From Doris montereyensis (lineage: Eukaryota; Mollusca; Gastropoda; Nudibranchia; Dorididae), in the NCBI GenBank assembly GCA_037039925.1, contig JAXRKP010000084.1:10001-74000 (forward strand): 64,000 bases of DNA, read 5' to 3'. Below the pieces are notes generated by a model. That model was not told the DNA's origin. It did no database searches and worked only from the letters and a program-made list of their open reading frames with translations. The stretch's first letter is position 1; each line of letters opens with the position of its first letter. Both the position numbers and the translations under genes were made by a program. Shown here piece by piece: positions 23,936 to 37,164 of the stretch.

Positions 23936-24195
23936 GTTAGTGCCGTCTCGGGGCTTGATATTATAATTGAAAATGCTCTCCTACAGTTTCGCCTTGGGTT
24001 CTTTGGCAGCGCAATAAACTAATTGCATACACAGTTGGCCTCCCAAAGCTCCGTCTGTCTAGGTGGAATAGTTAGTACATGCACATGTATATTGTAGAAC
24101 CAATGGTTGTAAAGTACTTGAATTTAGTGTCTTTTTAAAAAAAAAGGTAACCCAAACAATTACTTCCCGTTTATAAACGAATAATTCCCCCCCCC

Positions 24196-24612
24196 TGAAA
24201 CTTGATGACACGATTTTTAAACATGTGTCAAAATATTCTGTCAAACTTGATGACACGATTTTTAAACATGTGTCAAAATATTCTGTCAAACTTGATGACG
24301 CGATTTTTAAACATGTGTCAAAATATTCTGTCAAACTTGATGACGCGATTTTTAAACATGTGTCAAAATATTCTGTCAAACTTGATGACGCGATTTTTAA
24401 ACATGTGTCAAAATATTCTGTCAAACTTGATGACGCGATTTTTAAACATGTGTCAAAATATTCTGTCAAACTTGATGACACGATTTTTAAACATGTGTCA
24501 AAATATTCTGTCAAACTTGATGACACGATTTTTAAACATGTGTCAAAATATTCTGTCAAACTTGATGACACGATTTTTAAACATGTGTCAAAATATTTTG
24601 TCAAACTTGAAG
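24196..24612. repeat. 45-bp minisatellite, highly homogeneous
   Basis: Just over nine copies of a 45-bp unit (aacttgatgacacgattttt + aaacatgtgtcaaaatattctgtca). The only common change is a single aca/acg site, which defines a block of four to five copies in the middle. Fifteen codons per unit leave frames open on both strands (24202-24642, 24225-24656 and minus 24059-24604), each a perfect peptide repeat. No domain, splice site or flanking exon supports coding. Confidence 0.96.
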
Positions 24613-24779
24613 AGCGGGCGTGTCCTATTTCACGAGCTGTAACGCATTTTTTTTAGTCAGCTGACGTACAACGATTGAATGGCCCGCGAACTCTCCAGGT
24701 GTGAACCCCCTAAATTTGTTTCTTTCTCTTTGTCTCAAATCTAGTATAGTGTGTATGAAGGAAAACCAGAAACTGTACC

Positions 24780-24912
24780 ACAGCTGTGGGCGGTTGGCGG
24801 GCCCTGCTGATGGGTTCTCCTTCTTTCCTTTCATTCTTTCACTTATCTTTTCATCTGGCTCTTTCTTCTTAATTTACTCTGAGATCACCACAAATGGTAG
24901 ACGGGGTAAATT
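24780..24912 (-). mobile_element. Family-4 dispersed repeat copy
   Basis: In reverse it carries ttaccccgtctaccatttgt + ggtgatctcagagtaaatta + agaagaaagagcc...gaaagaatgaaaggaaagaagg, matching the family at 37165-37290 and 54033-54140. Confidence 0.65.
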
Positions 24913-25235
24913 CCAATAAAACAAATAAAAGTTCCGCGACTAACGAATGCAGTGGAGACAGTCGCCCCCTTAACATCACTCCACAAAGCTGCAAAGATGT
25001 CGTGACCGTAAACTTCAAGAGGCGGCTTGAACTTGAATACAAACAGGAACCTTTGAGCACACGAAATTTTAAACAAAATTCTTATCTCAATAAGAATCTA
25101 AATTTAAACAAATGAAGTGTCAATTTCGTCTACTTTTACTTGACTTCCATTACAATTTGTTTAAAGATTTTGCACAATATTGATTGTCCCCACAGAAACA
25201 TTTTTTTGTTCTTTTTTGAGTTTTGTTTCGACATT
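24913..25235. other. Low-copy spacer
   Basis: Small frames only; nothing recognised. Confidence 0.35.
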
Positions 25236-26166
25236 CGTTGCTTCGATCGGCTTCACTCACGTCAATTATTGGATTGGCTTCACTCACGTCAATTATTGGA
25301 TTGGCTTCAATTATTCTCACGTCAATTATTCGATTGGCTTCACTCATGTCAATTATTCGATTGGCTGCACTCACGTCAATTATTCGATTGGCTTCACTCA
25401 CGTCAATTATTCGATTGGCTTCACTCACGTCAATTATTCGATTGGCTTCACTCACGTCAATTATTCGATTGGCTTCACTCACGTCAATTATTCGATTGGC
25501 TTCACTCACGTCAATTATTCGATTGGCTTCACGCACGTCAATTATTCGATTGGCTTCACTCACGTCAATTATTTGATCGGCTTCACTCACGTCAATTATT
25601 TGATCGGCTTTACTCACGTCAATTATTTGATCGGCTTTGCTCACGTCAATTATTTGATCGGCTTTGCTCACGTCAATTATTTGATCGGCTTCACTCACGT
25701 CAATCATTCGATCGGCTTCACTCACGTCAATCATTCGATCGGCTTCACTCACGTCAATCATTCGATCGGCTTTGCTCACGTCAAATATTCGATCGGCTTT
25801 GCTCACGTCAATTATTCGATCGGCTTCACTCACGTCAATCATTCGATCGGCTTCACTCACGTCAATCATTCGATCGGCTTTGCTCACGTCAATCATTCGA
25901 TCGGCTTCACTCACGTCAATTATTCGATCGGCTTCACTCACGTCAATTATTCGATCGGCTTTACTCACGTAAATCATTCGATCGGCTTTACTCACGTCAA
26001 TCATTCGATCGGCTTTACTCACGTCAATCATTCGATCGGCTTTGCTCACGTCAATCATTCGATCGGCTTTGCTCACGTCAATCATTCGATCGGCTTTACT
26101 CACGTCAATTATTCGATCGGCTTTGCGCACGTCAATTATTCGATCGGCCTCGCTCACGTCAATTTT
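25236..26166. repeat. 27-bp minisatellite (gatcggcttcactcacgtca...)
   Basis: About 34 copies of gatcggcttcactcacg + tcaattattc. The array has zones: gattgg with ttattc in the left third, gatcgg with ttattt next, then gatcgg with tcattc mixed with tttgctc/tttactc forms. Nine codons per unit keep one minus and two plus frames open over more than 1 kb. All read as simple peptide repeats, so I do not call a gene. Confidence 0.96.
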
Positions 26167-26727
26167 CAAACGTTCAAATTTTGGTGATTTTTTCTCTCCA
26201 TTTCTTTTCTATTTCATTATGAGTCAGCGTTTTAATTTCACATTTTGTACCCCGTCTTACATAGAGTGTGCTTGGCTGTTGCCAAGTTTCGTTCAATTTG
26301 AAATATTTTTTCTCAAACTATAGTATTTTTTTTGTAGTAGGCTTTTTTTTTTTTTAGACACCCTGTATGATCAATTATTATACTGCAATGCTTTCCTTTT
26401 AAAATTCTACTTTCCACATCGTCATAATCCCTTGCATCATCGGTTGTGTTACGTTTGAAACTAGACGCTCGTGTCAACCTAACTCGGCTCAGTGTGTAGT
26501 TTGGGGACAAAAGAAGACAAACACAATAAAGAAATTATGGAGAGCGAGAGGATTTTAAAACGTCGCAAGTTTTTAAAAATGTATTATCTTGTGAAATACC
26601 TTACTACACCATACCCAAAATAAATAATTCCGCCTCTTTAAAAAAAGGCCGTCAATTAAGTAAGCCTTTTCTATATAGGCCTATCGGTAATTAAAACAAT
26701 AGCATGGAAAAAAGAATTAAAACGATA
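26167..26727. other. Low-copy spacer
   Basis: AT-rich, with a T-run at 26345-26355. Nothing recognised. Confidence 0.35.
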
Positions 26728-27632
26728 GTCGTTGATAAAAGAATAAAAAGTGTGTAGTGTTTGTAGACATTGTGTGCTACTACTACCAGAATGGCCCATG
26801 AGGTCAATCCCTTGACTTTAAATAAAAAGTGTGCAGTGTCTGTAGATATTGTGTGCTACTACTACCAGAATGGCCCATGAGGTCAATCCCTTGACTTTAA
26901 ATAAATAGCGTGTAGTGTTTGTAGACATTGTGTGCTACTACTACTACTACCAGAATTGCCCATGAGGTCAATCCCTTGACTTTAAATAAAAAGTGTGTAG
27001 TGTCTGTAGATATTGTGTGCTACTACTACCAGAATGGCCCATGAGGTCAATCCCTTGACTTTAAATAAATAGCGTGTAGTGTTTGTAGACATTGTGTGCT
27101 ACTACTACCAGAATGGCCCATGAGGTCAATCCCTTGACTTTAAATGAAAAGTGTGTAGTGTTTGTAGACATTGTGTGCTACTACTACCAGAATGGCTCAT
27201 TAGGTCGATCCTTGACTTTAAATGAAAAGTGTGTAGTGTTTGTAGACATTGTGTGCTACTACTACTACTACCAGAATTGCCCATGAGGTCAATCCCTTGA
27301 CTTTAAATAAAAAGTGTGTAGTGTTTGTAGACATTGTGTGCTACTACTACCAGAATGGCCCATGAGGTCAATCCCCTTGACTTTAAATAAAAAGTGTGTA
27401 GTGTTTGTAGACATTGTGTGCTACTACTACCAGAATGGCCCATGAGGTCAATCCCTTGACTTTAAATAAAAAGTGTGTAGTGTTTGTAGACATTGTGTGC
27501 TACTACTACCAGAATGGCCCATGAGGTCAATCCCTTGACTTTAAATGAAAAGTGTGTAGTGTCTGTAGAAATTTGGGTGCTACTACTACCAAAATGGCTC
27601 GTGAACTCGATCCCTTGACTTTAAATGATCTT
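26728..27632. repeat. 79-bp minisatellite
   Basis: About 11 copies of a 79-bp unit (agtgtgtagtgtttgtag + acattgtgtgctactactac + cagaatggcccatgaggtca + atcccttgactttaaataaaa). Some copies carry an extra tactac. The last copy is diverged. Confidence 0.96.
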
Positions 27633-27769
27633 TAGAAAAGACAATACTATGACAATGACATGTAGTCAGATCTATCGAAATCTTTCGAATCGTTCAATTC
27701 AACTGAGACTTTTACTTTTTACCGGATTACATAGACCTACTCCTATTATACTGAAGTAGGTGTTGTAGC

Positions 27770-28104
27770 TGAACCGTAGTGTTGTGAGCTAGTAATAGCG
27801 ACGACACTGGTTCAAATCCCACGGCTGGCACAGGTTGATTTTTCACGCCGTTGTACCCTTAGGAAAGGTACGTCACTCTACCTTCCGCACTTGGCTCAAG
27901 TGTGAATGAGTACTCATCTATAGGTAGAGAAAGATCTTGTCAGTGTTGGTACGAAGCGCTTAACATGCTGATGTACTATATGCTCCCTATGGAGTTGAGA
28001 AGGACTTTGAATGAAATGGCCTGCTGGGGGATAAACGATGTACGGTCGGTGAGCCTGCACATGTGTGGGGATATGGACTATAAATCCATCTTTATCTTTA
28101 AATA
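27770..28104 (+). mobile_element. SINE-2 copy, near complete
   Basis: tRNA-like head ending in gacactggttcaaatcccac (B box), then body cgttgtacccttaggaaagg, cttggctcaagtgtgaatga, gtagagaaagatcttg, cggtcggtgagcctgc, and 3' end ctataaatccatctttatct. It gives the intact layout against which the expanded copy at 6095-8162 can be read. The next SINE starts at its 3' end. Confidence 0.8.
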
Positions 28105-28405
28105 GTGGCGTCGATGGCCGAGCAGTTAGGCTGCGGGACTGTGGATCATGAGGTCCCGAGTTCGAATCCTACAAAAGCCAGGGCCGACGTTGTGTTCCTT
28201 GGGAAGGACACTTAACACGCATTTTCCCCACTCTAACCAGGTGCAAATGGGTACAAGCAATAGCTTGGGAGTAAAAACCTGCGTCAGACTAGCGTCCTGG
28301 CCAGGAGGCGATTATTGTCACTTGTTCCGCTTCACGCTATAGAAACCGGGATAAGCTCTGACTCTATGGGCCTTAAGGGCCTTGAAGGAACTTTACTTTA
28401 CTTAT
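28105..28405 (+). mobile_element. SINE-1 copy, best preserved
   Basis: Full layout: head gtggcgtcgatggccgagca with A-box-like tggccgagcag and B box gagttcgaatcc; body ggccgacgttgtgttccttg, ggacacttaacacgc, accaggtgcaaatgggtaca, tagcttgggagtaaaaacct, gcgtcagactagcgtcctgg, ggaggcgattattgtcactt, ccgcttcacgctatagaaac; tail cttgaaggaactttacttta. It directly abuts the preceding SINE-2 copy. Confidence 0.93.
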
Positions 28406-28529
28406 CTTAACATAACAATATGGTCTTGTACAAAACCATCTGAGCTGAATCTCAATCTACCGAATAAATAATAAAATGACATACGTAAAGGGAAATATAC
28501 ATTTAAAATTAAAACAAAGATGTGTCTGT

Positions 28530-30716
28530 TTCTTCATAGTCAAAACAAAGACGTTTTTTCTTTTGTCATAGTCACTATGCTAAACAATCCAAAGATTTTT
28601 TCCACTTTTGTCATAGTCACTATGCTAAACAATCCAAAGATTTTTCCACTTTTGTCATAGTCACTATGCTAAACAATCCAAAGATTTTTTCCACTTTTGT
28701 CATAGTCACTATGCTAAACAATCCAAAGATTTTTTCCACTTTTGTCATAGTCACTATGCAAAACAAAACAAAGATTTTTCCACTTTTGTCATAGTCACTA
28801 TGCTAAACAAAACAAAGATTTTTCCACTTTTGTCATAGTCACTATGCAAAACAAAACAAAGATTTTTCCACTTTTGTCATAGTCACTATGCAAAACAAAA
28901 CAAAGATTTTTCCACTTTTGTCATTGTCACTATGCAAAACAAACCAAAGATTTTTCTACTTTTGTCATAGTCTTTACGCAAAACAAAACAATGATTTCTT
29001 TCACTTTTGTCATAGTCTTTATGTACAGCAAAGCAATGATTTTTTCACTTTTGTCATAGTCTTTATGTACAGCAAAGCAATAATTTCTTTCACTTTTGTC
29101 ATAGTCACTATGCTAAACAAACAAAGATTTTTTCTACTTTTGTCATAGTCTTTATGTACAGCAAAGGAATGATTTCTTTCACTTCTGTCATAGTCACTAT
29201 GCTAAACAAACCAAAGATTTTTTCCACTTTTGTCATAGTCTTTATGTACAGCAAAGGAATGATTTCTTTCACTTCTGTCATAGTCACCATGCAAAACAAA
29301 CCAAAGATTTTTTTCCACATTTGTCATTGTCTTTATGCACAACAAATCAAGGATTTCTTTCACTTCTGTCATATTCACTATGCAAAACAAACCAAAGATT
29401 TTTTCCACTTTTGTCATATTCACTATGCAAAACAAACTAAGGAATTTCTTTCACTTTTGTCATATTCACTATGCAAAACAAACTAAGGATTTTTTTCCAC
29501 TTTGTTATATTCACTATGCAAAACAAACTAAGGATTTCTTTCACTTTTGTCATATTCACTATGCAAAACAAACTAAGGATTTCTTTCACATTTGTTATAT
29601 TCACTTTATGCAAAACAAATCTAAGGATTTCTTTCACTCTTGTTATATTCACTATGCAAAACAAACTAAGGATTTCTTTCACTCTTGTTATATTCACTAT
29701 GCAAAATAATCCAAAGAATTGTTTCCACTTTTGTCATAGTCACTATACAAAACAAATCAAATTTTTTTTTCCAATTTTGTCATAGTCACTATACAAAACA
29801 AACCAAAGATTTTTTTCCAATTTTGTCATAGTCACTATACATTACAAAGCAAATATTGTTTTCCTTTTTGTCATGTTCACTATGCAATACAAACCAAAGA
29901 TGTTTCCACCATTGTCATAGTCACTATGGAAAATAATTCAAATTGTTTCCCTTTTGTCATAGTCACTATACAAAACAAAACAAAGATTCGTTTCATTTTT
30001 GTCATAGTTATTATGCAAAACAAACCAAAGATTTATTCCATTTGTGTCATTAATGGGGCTTACACAATCACTTTTATCATATCCGCTAAGGAGAACTTAA
30101 CAAAGATTTTGTTCACCTTTGTCCTATAGTCACTATGCAAAACAAAACAAATATTTGTTTCCACTTTTGTCATAATCACTATGCAAAAGAAAACAAAGAA
30201 GTTTTTCAAAGACATGTTCTCATTTTTCATAGTCACTATGCGAAACAAACCAAAGACGTTTTCTCTTTTTTCATAGTCACTATGCGAAACAACACAAAGA
30301 CGTTTTCCCTTTTTTCATAGTCACTATGCGAAACAAACCAAAGACGTTTTCCCTTTTTTTATAGTCACTATGCGAAACAAACCAAAGACGTTTTCTCTTT
30401 TTTTATAGTCACTATGCAAAACAACACAAAGACGTTTTCTCTTTTTTATAGTCACTATGCGAAACAAACCAAAGACGTTTTCTCTTTTTTTATAGTCACT
30501 ATGCAAAACAACACAAAGACGTTTTCTCTTTTTTTATAGTCACTATGCAAAACAAACCAAAGACGTTTTCTCTTTTTTTATAGTCACTATGCGAAACAAA
30601 CCAAAGACGTTTTCCCTTTTTTTATAGTCACTATGCGAAACAACACAAAGACGTTTTCTCTTTTTTCATAGTCATTATGCAAAACAACACAAAAACGTTT
30701 TCTCTTTTTTATAGCT
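28530..30716. repeat. 45-bp minisatellite, long
   Basis: Close to 48 copies of ccaaagattttttccactt + ttgtcatagtcactatg + ctaaacaat. It has zones: 'attttttccac' on the left, 'ggatttctttcac' with ttatattcac in the middle (29340-29700), and 'gacgttttctctttttt' on the right (30200-30700). Small open frames inside it are repeat peptides. A foreign 26-base segment sits at 30046-30071 (see findings). Confidence 0.95.
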
Positions 30717-31015
30717 AGTAATATTCAAATCAAAACAAAGAGTTATTCATATTTTTCATAGTCGCTATGGAAATCAAAACAAAGACAATTTTTCTTTCCT
30801 CACAGTCATCACACATCATAAACAATTTATCAAAAAATATCTCTCTTTTCTCACTTAAACGTTGTAATATTGGTCAAAACAAACAGTTATTCATATTTTT
30901 CATTAGTCGCTATGCAAATCAAAACAAGGACAATTTTTAGAGGAACAGTCATCACACATCATATGTAACCTTGCAATTTCAAAAATATCTCAGCTTTGTA
31001 TCACTTAAACGTTGT
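30717..31015. repeat. Two-copy ~155-bp direct repeat at the array edge
   Basis: tattcatatttttcatag, cgctatg, aaatcaaaacaa, cagtcatcacacatcata and cacttaaacgttgt occur twice in the same order (30738-30870 and 30890-31015). The copies are only moderately similar. Confidence 0.7.
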
Positions 31016-31166
31016 GGCATGTGGTCGGTGCATAATGACATGGCGATCGATTGCATTAGGACGGCTCGTGTCATTTCCAGGCGTCTTACGTACAGATTTA
31101 GAGGAACATAAAAGCCACGATGCTCTTCAATTTCAGAGAGCAACCAGTCTTTAAGATATAAGAGTT

Positions 31167-32245
<1,079 letters not shown>

Positions 32246-32804
32246 GGAAGAAATTAGCGATCAATGAAGGATTTATTTTTCAGATGCAAATCTACATTAT
32301 ATTCTCTTGTAACTGAGGAAGGGCTCAGAGGCAAATAAGCATTTGCCTGTCTGAATCAATACAGGAAAGGAAGATCCTTCCACGGGCTTTGATCTGATTT
32401 CAACAGCTCCTCTATAAAATAAACTATTGCGTGATTGTGTAAGCCCCATTAATGACTTGAGGCTATTTCGAGATCGTTACTTTTCTGGGAGCAAGTTTTT
32501 GTAATTAATCATTTTAATCCCAGTCGTGTTTTCTCTTAGTATATTAATAGAACACAGCTCAATATGTTTTCAACAACCTGAGGTTATTAAATGTTACATG
32601 GTAATGAGCAACAAGAAATAGATAAAAATCCACATCCATATTCCGCAAACTTAATGGGTTCTATCCAGAGTTACATACATGATGGGAGCTTGTTTACTAG
32701 TAGGCCAGACTGCCCAGGAGACACAGTCAGCACATTGGCGTGACATTGACATGGTGGCCTGGCATTGGCACCAACTGACAAAATCAAAAACCAGAAACAG
32801 TAGC
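32246..32804. other. Low-copy spacer
   Basis: No exon seen. A 26-base segment at 32431-32456 matches the array at 30046-30071 in inverted orientation. Confidence 0.45.
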
Positions 32805-32814
32805 CATGGGAACA

Positions 32815-34800
32815 TTATCTTCCTCCCTTTGTTCTTTTTCTTCATCATCATCATCATCATCACAAGCTCGTTCTTTTTTTAAATATCCTTTTCTTCCTCT
32901 TTTTCCTTTTCTGATTCTCAATTTTTATTCTCTCCTTCTTTTTCTCCTTTTCTTCTTTAATTTCTTTTTCTACTTCTTCATTTCTCCCCACCCTTTATTT
33001 TTGTTCTTTGTTTCTTCCTCTTTTTCTTCATCTTCTTCTTCCCTTCATCTTCTACGTCTTCCCCTTAATTTTCTACGTCTTCCCCTTCATATTCTACGTC
33101 TTCCCCTTCATATTCTATGTCTTCCCCTTCATCTTCTACGCCTTCCCCTTCATATTCTATGTCTTCCCCTTCTTCTTCTACGCCTTCCCCTTCATATTCT
33201 ATGTCTTCCCTTCATCTTCTACGTCTTTCCCCTTCATCTTCTACGTCTTCCCCTTCTTCTTCTACGTCTTCCCCTTCATCTTCCGTCTTTTCATCTTCTA
33301 CGTTTTCCCCTTCATCTTCTACGTCTTCCCTTTCATCTTCTACGTCTTCCCCTTCATCTTCTACGTTTTCCCTTCATCTTCTACGTCTTCCCTTTCATCT
33401 TCTACGTCTTCCCCTTCATCTTCTACGTCTTCCCCTTCATCTTCTACGTTTTCCCTTTCATCTTCTACGTCTTCCCCTTCATCTTCTATGTCTTCCCCTT
33501 CATCTTCTACGTTTTCCCTTTCATCTTCTACGTTTTCCCTTCATCTTCTACGTCTTCCCCTTCATCTTCTACGTTTTCCCCTTCATCTTCTACGTTTTCC
33601 CCTTCATCTTCTACGTCTTCCCCTTCCTATCTTCTACGTCTTCCCTTTCATCTTCATCTTCTATCTTCTACGTTTCCCCTTCATCTTCTACGTTTTCCCT
33701 TTCATCTTCTACGTCTTCCCCTTCATCTTCTACGTGTTCCCCTTCATCTTCTACGTTTTCCCTTTCATCTTCTACGTTTTCCCCTTCCCTTTCCCTTTCA
33801 TCTTCTACGTCTTCCCCTTCATCTTCTATCTTCCCCTTCATCTTCTACGTCTTCCCTTCATCTTTTACGTCTTCCCCTTCATCTTCTACTTCTTCTACGT
33901 CTTTTCATCTTCTTCGTCTTCCCTTCATCTTCTTCTTCGTCTTCCCCTTCATCTTCTACGTCTTCCCCTTCATCGTTTTCTTCACGTCTTCCCCTTCATC
34001 TTCTACGTCTTCTCCTTCTTCTTCTACGTCTTCCCTTCTTCTTCTACGTCTTCCCTTCTTCATCTTCCTTCGTCTTCCCCTTCATCTTCTACGTTTTCCC
34101 CTTCATCTTCTACGTCTTCCCCTTCTTCTTCTTCTTCCTATGTCCCCTTCATCTTCTACGTCTTCCCCTTCATCTTCTACGTTTTCCCCTTCATCTTCTA
34201 CGTCTTCCCCTTCTTCTTCTACGTTTTCCCTTCTTCATCTTCCCGTCTTCTACGTCTCTTCATCTTCCCTTCATCTTCTACGTCTTCTCCCTTCATCTTC
34301 TATCTTTCTTCTTCTACGTTTTCCCCTTCTTCTTCTATGTCTTCTCCTTCTTCTTCTACGTCTTCCCCTTCTTCTTCTATGTCTTCCCCTTCTTCTTCTA
34401 TGTCTTCCGCTTCTTCTTCTACGTCTTCCACTTCTTCATCTACGTCTTCCACTTCTTCTTCTTCCCTTTCTTCTTCTACGTCTTCCCTTCTTCTTCTTCT
34501 TCCCCTTCTTCTTCTACGTCTTCCACTTCTTCTTCTACGTCTTCCACTTCTTCTTCTACGTCTTCCCTTTTCTTCTTCTTCCCTTTGTCTTCTATGTCTT
34601 CTTCTTCTTCTATGTCTTCCACTTCTTCTTTTACGTCTTCCCTTTCTTCTTCTATGTCTTCCCCTTCTTCTTCTACGTCTTCCCCTTCTTCTTCTACGTC
34701 TTCCCCTTCATCTTCTACGTCTTCCCCTTCTTCTTCTACGTCTTCCCCTTCTGCTTCGACGTCTTGTTTTTCTTTATTTCCCCAATCTTCTTCTTCTTCA
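32815..34800. repeat. Polypyrimidine tract with a 21-bp minisatellite
   Basis: Nearly 2 kb in which the plus strand is dominated by C and T. From about 33050 to 34775 it is an array of cttccccttcatcttctacgt with many deletions and cttctt expansions. Continuous frames (32806-34803, 33008-34882, 33117-34865, and a minus-strand acidic EEEGEDVE frame at 34476-34871) follow from unit length and composition. I do not accept them as genes. Confidence 0.93.
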
Positions 34801-35305
34801 TAAAAAAACTCCGACAAACTCAGCTGCTGAGTATCACTGTCAACGTATTTCGTTTTCAAATTTAATTTCATGCAAATTGTGATTTTAAAAATGTAATTCT
34901 AGTCTTCAGTAATACATGTACTGCTGTTCTACAGTTTTCCTGTACTGTGTTATAGTACATTGTAGATGCATATTACCATCAATATGTTTAAATATGGACT
35001 TTTGCGCGGTTGACATTATTGGCCTAATTGCTCTTTCATTTATTAAGTTGAAACTAATGGGATGGTGATCTGTTTGTCTACAGCTGTAACTGTGACACTC
35101 GCCGAATGGTAGGGTTAATATGACCCCGGTGTCCCTTCAGAGTCAACTAGCTTGCAGACCAGTTACAGTAATGAATAGCAAGACATTTTATGGGGCTCCT
35201 CAAGGAGATCTCTGTCTGCAGTTTTCTCATCTTGAGTAAAATCAAATAATATAATTTGCATACGAATGGACAACGTATATATATATATTTTTCTTTCTAT
35301 CTACT
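34801..35305. other. Low-copy spacer
   Basis: Nothing recognised. Confidence 0.35.
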
Positions 35306-36892
35306 ACTTTGTAACAAAGAATCAAATTCACAAAATCACTAATGCACATCTACCTCTTAATACCCCTTGGAAACAAAGAATCAAACTGACAAACTCACTA
35401 ATACACATCTATCTCTTAATACCACTTGGAAACAAAGAATCAAAATCACAAACTCACTAATACACATCTATCTCTTAATACCACTTGGAAACAAAGAATC
35501 AAACTCACAAACTCACTAATGCATATCTATCTCTTAATACCACTTGGAAACAAAAATCAAACTGACAAACTCACTAATGCACATCTACACATCTATCTCT
35601 TAATACCACTTGGAAACAAAGAATCAAACTGACAAACTCACTAATACACATCTATCTCTTAATACCACTTGGAAACAAAGAATCAAAATCACAAACTCAC
35701 TAATGCACATCTATCTCTTAATACCACTTGGAAACAAAGAATCAAACTGACAAACTCACTAATACACATCTATCTCTTAATACCACTTGGAAACAAAGAA
35801 TCAAACTCACAAACTCACTAATACACATCTATCTCTTAATACCACTTGGAAACAAAGAATCAAACTCACAAACTCACTAATACACATCTATCTCTTAACA
35901 CCACTTGGAAACAAAGAATCAAACTGACAAACTCACTAATGCACGTCTATCTCTTAATACCACTTGGAAACAAAGAATCAAACTGACAAACTCACTAATG
36001 CACATCTATCTCTTAATACCACTTGGAAACAAAGAATCAAACTCACAAACTCACTAATACACATCTTTCTCTTAACACCACTTGGAAACAAAGAATCAAA
36101 CTCACAAACTCACTAATACACATCTATCTCTTAATACCACTTGGAAACAAAGAATCAAACTCACAAACTCACTAATACACATCTATCTCTTAACACCACT
36201 TGGAAACAAAGAATCAAACTCACAAACTCACTAATGCACATCTATCTCTTAATACCACTTGGAAACAAAGAATCAAACTCACAAACTCACTAATGCACAT
36301 CTATCTCTTAATACCACTTGGAAACAAAGAATCAAACTGACAAACTCACTAATGCACATCTACCTCTTAATACGACTTGGAAACAAAGAATCAAACTGAC
36401 AAACTCACTAATGCACATCTATCTCTTAATACCACTTGGAAACAAAGAATCAAACTCACAAACTCACTAATACACATCTATCTCTTAATACCCCTTGGAA
36501 ACAAAGAATCAAACTGACAAACTCACTAATGCACATCTATCTCTTAATACCACTTGGAAACAAAGAATCAAACTGACAAACTCACTAATACACATCTATC
36601 TCTTAATACGACTTGGAAACAAAGAATCAAACTGACAAACTCACTAATGCACATCTATCTCTTAATACCACTTGGAAACAAAGAATCAAACTGACAAACT
36701 CACTAATACACATCTATCTCTTAATACGACTTGGAAACAAAGAATCAAACTGACAAACTCACTAATTAACATCTATCTCTTAATACCACTTGAAACAAAG
36801 AATCAAACTGACAAACTCACTAATGCACATCTATCTCTTAGTACCACTTTGTAACAAAGAATCAAACTGACAAACTCACAAATGGATGTATT
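35306..36892. repeat. 59-bp minisatellite
   Basis: About 26 copies of aatcaaactgacaaactcac + taatgcacatctatctctta + ataccacttggaaacaaag. Variable sites are ctgac/ctcac, tgcac/tacac, and ccact/cgact/cccct. It is one of the most regular arrays in the window. Confidence 0.96.
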
Positions 36893-37012
36893 TCTTACTA
36901 CCCATTAGAAACAAACGCATGAAAGGACATACTTATATGTTTTACAAACTATTAGAAACAAACGCATGAAAGGACATACTTATATGTTTTACAAACCATT
37001 GGAAACAAAGAT
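36893..37012. repeat. Two and a half copies of a ~47-bp repeat
   Basis: aaacaaacgcatgaaagg + acatacttatatgttttaca occurs twice, followed by a partial copy. It shares gaaacaaa with the preceding array. Confidence 0.8.
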
Positions 37013-37164
37013 TTAAACTCATGAACATACAGTTCCGAGTCTACCTGTCTACCACTCACGAGACCATCGACACCACACACTAAGGATCATATTTAAGATT
37101 TTTACAGCAATCCTTGAACATACGCATGTCACTGTCAAACTTTGAGACTTTTTAAAAACATGTT

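Noticed and set aside
24059..24656. Frames with perfect 15-residue peptide repeats on both strands
   Set aside because: Nine identical 45-bp units; a true repeat protein would not be expected to be equally open in three frames.
25140..26222. Three frames of 335-360 codons over the 27-bp array
   Set aside because: Both strands and two plus frames are open at the same time, which is what a 27-bp repeat without stops does. The left ends run into unrelated spacer.
28105..28180. Functional tRNA gene in the SINE-1 heads
   Set aside because: A and B boxes are recognisable but cloverleaf pairing is broken and each head continues into the same SINE body and tail.
32806..34882. Frames of 582-665 codons rich in Ser, Phe, Leu and Pro, and an acidic minus-strand frame
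   Set aside because: Composition of the polypyrimidine block and its 21-bp unit explains all of them. No domain, and parallel frames are open.
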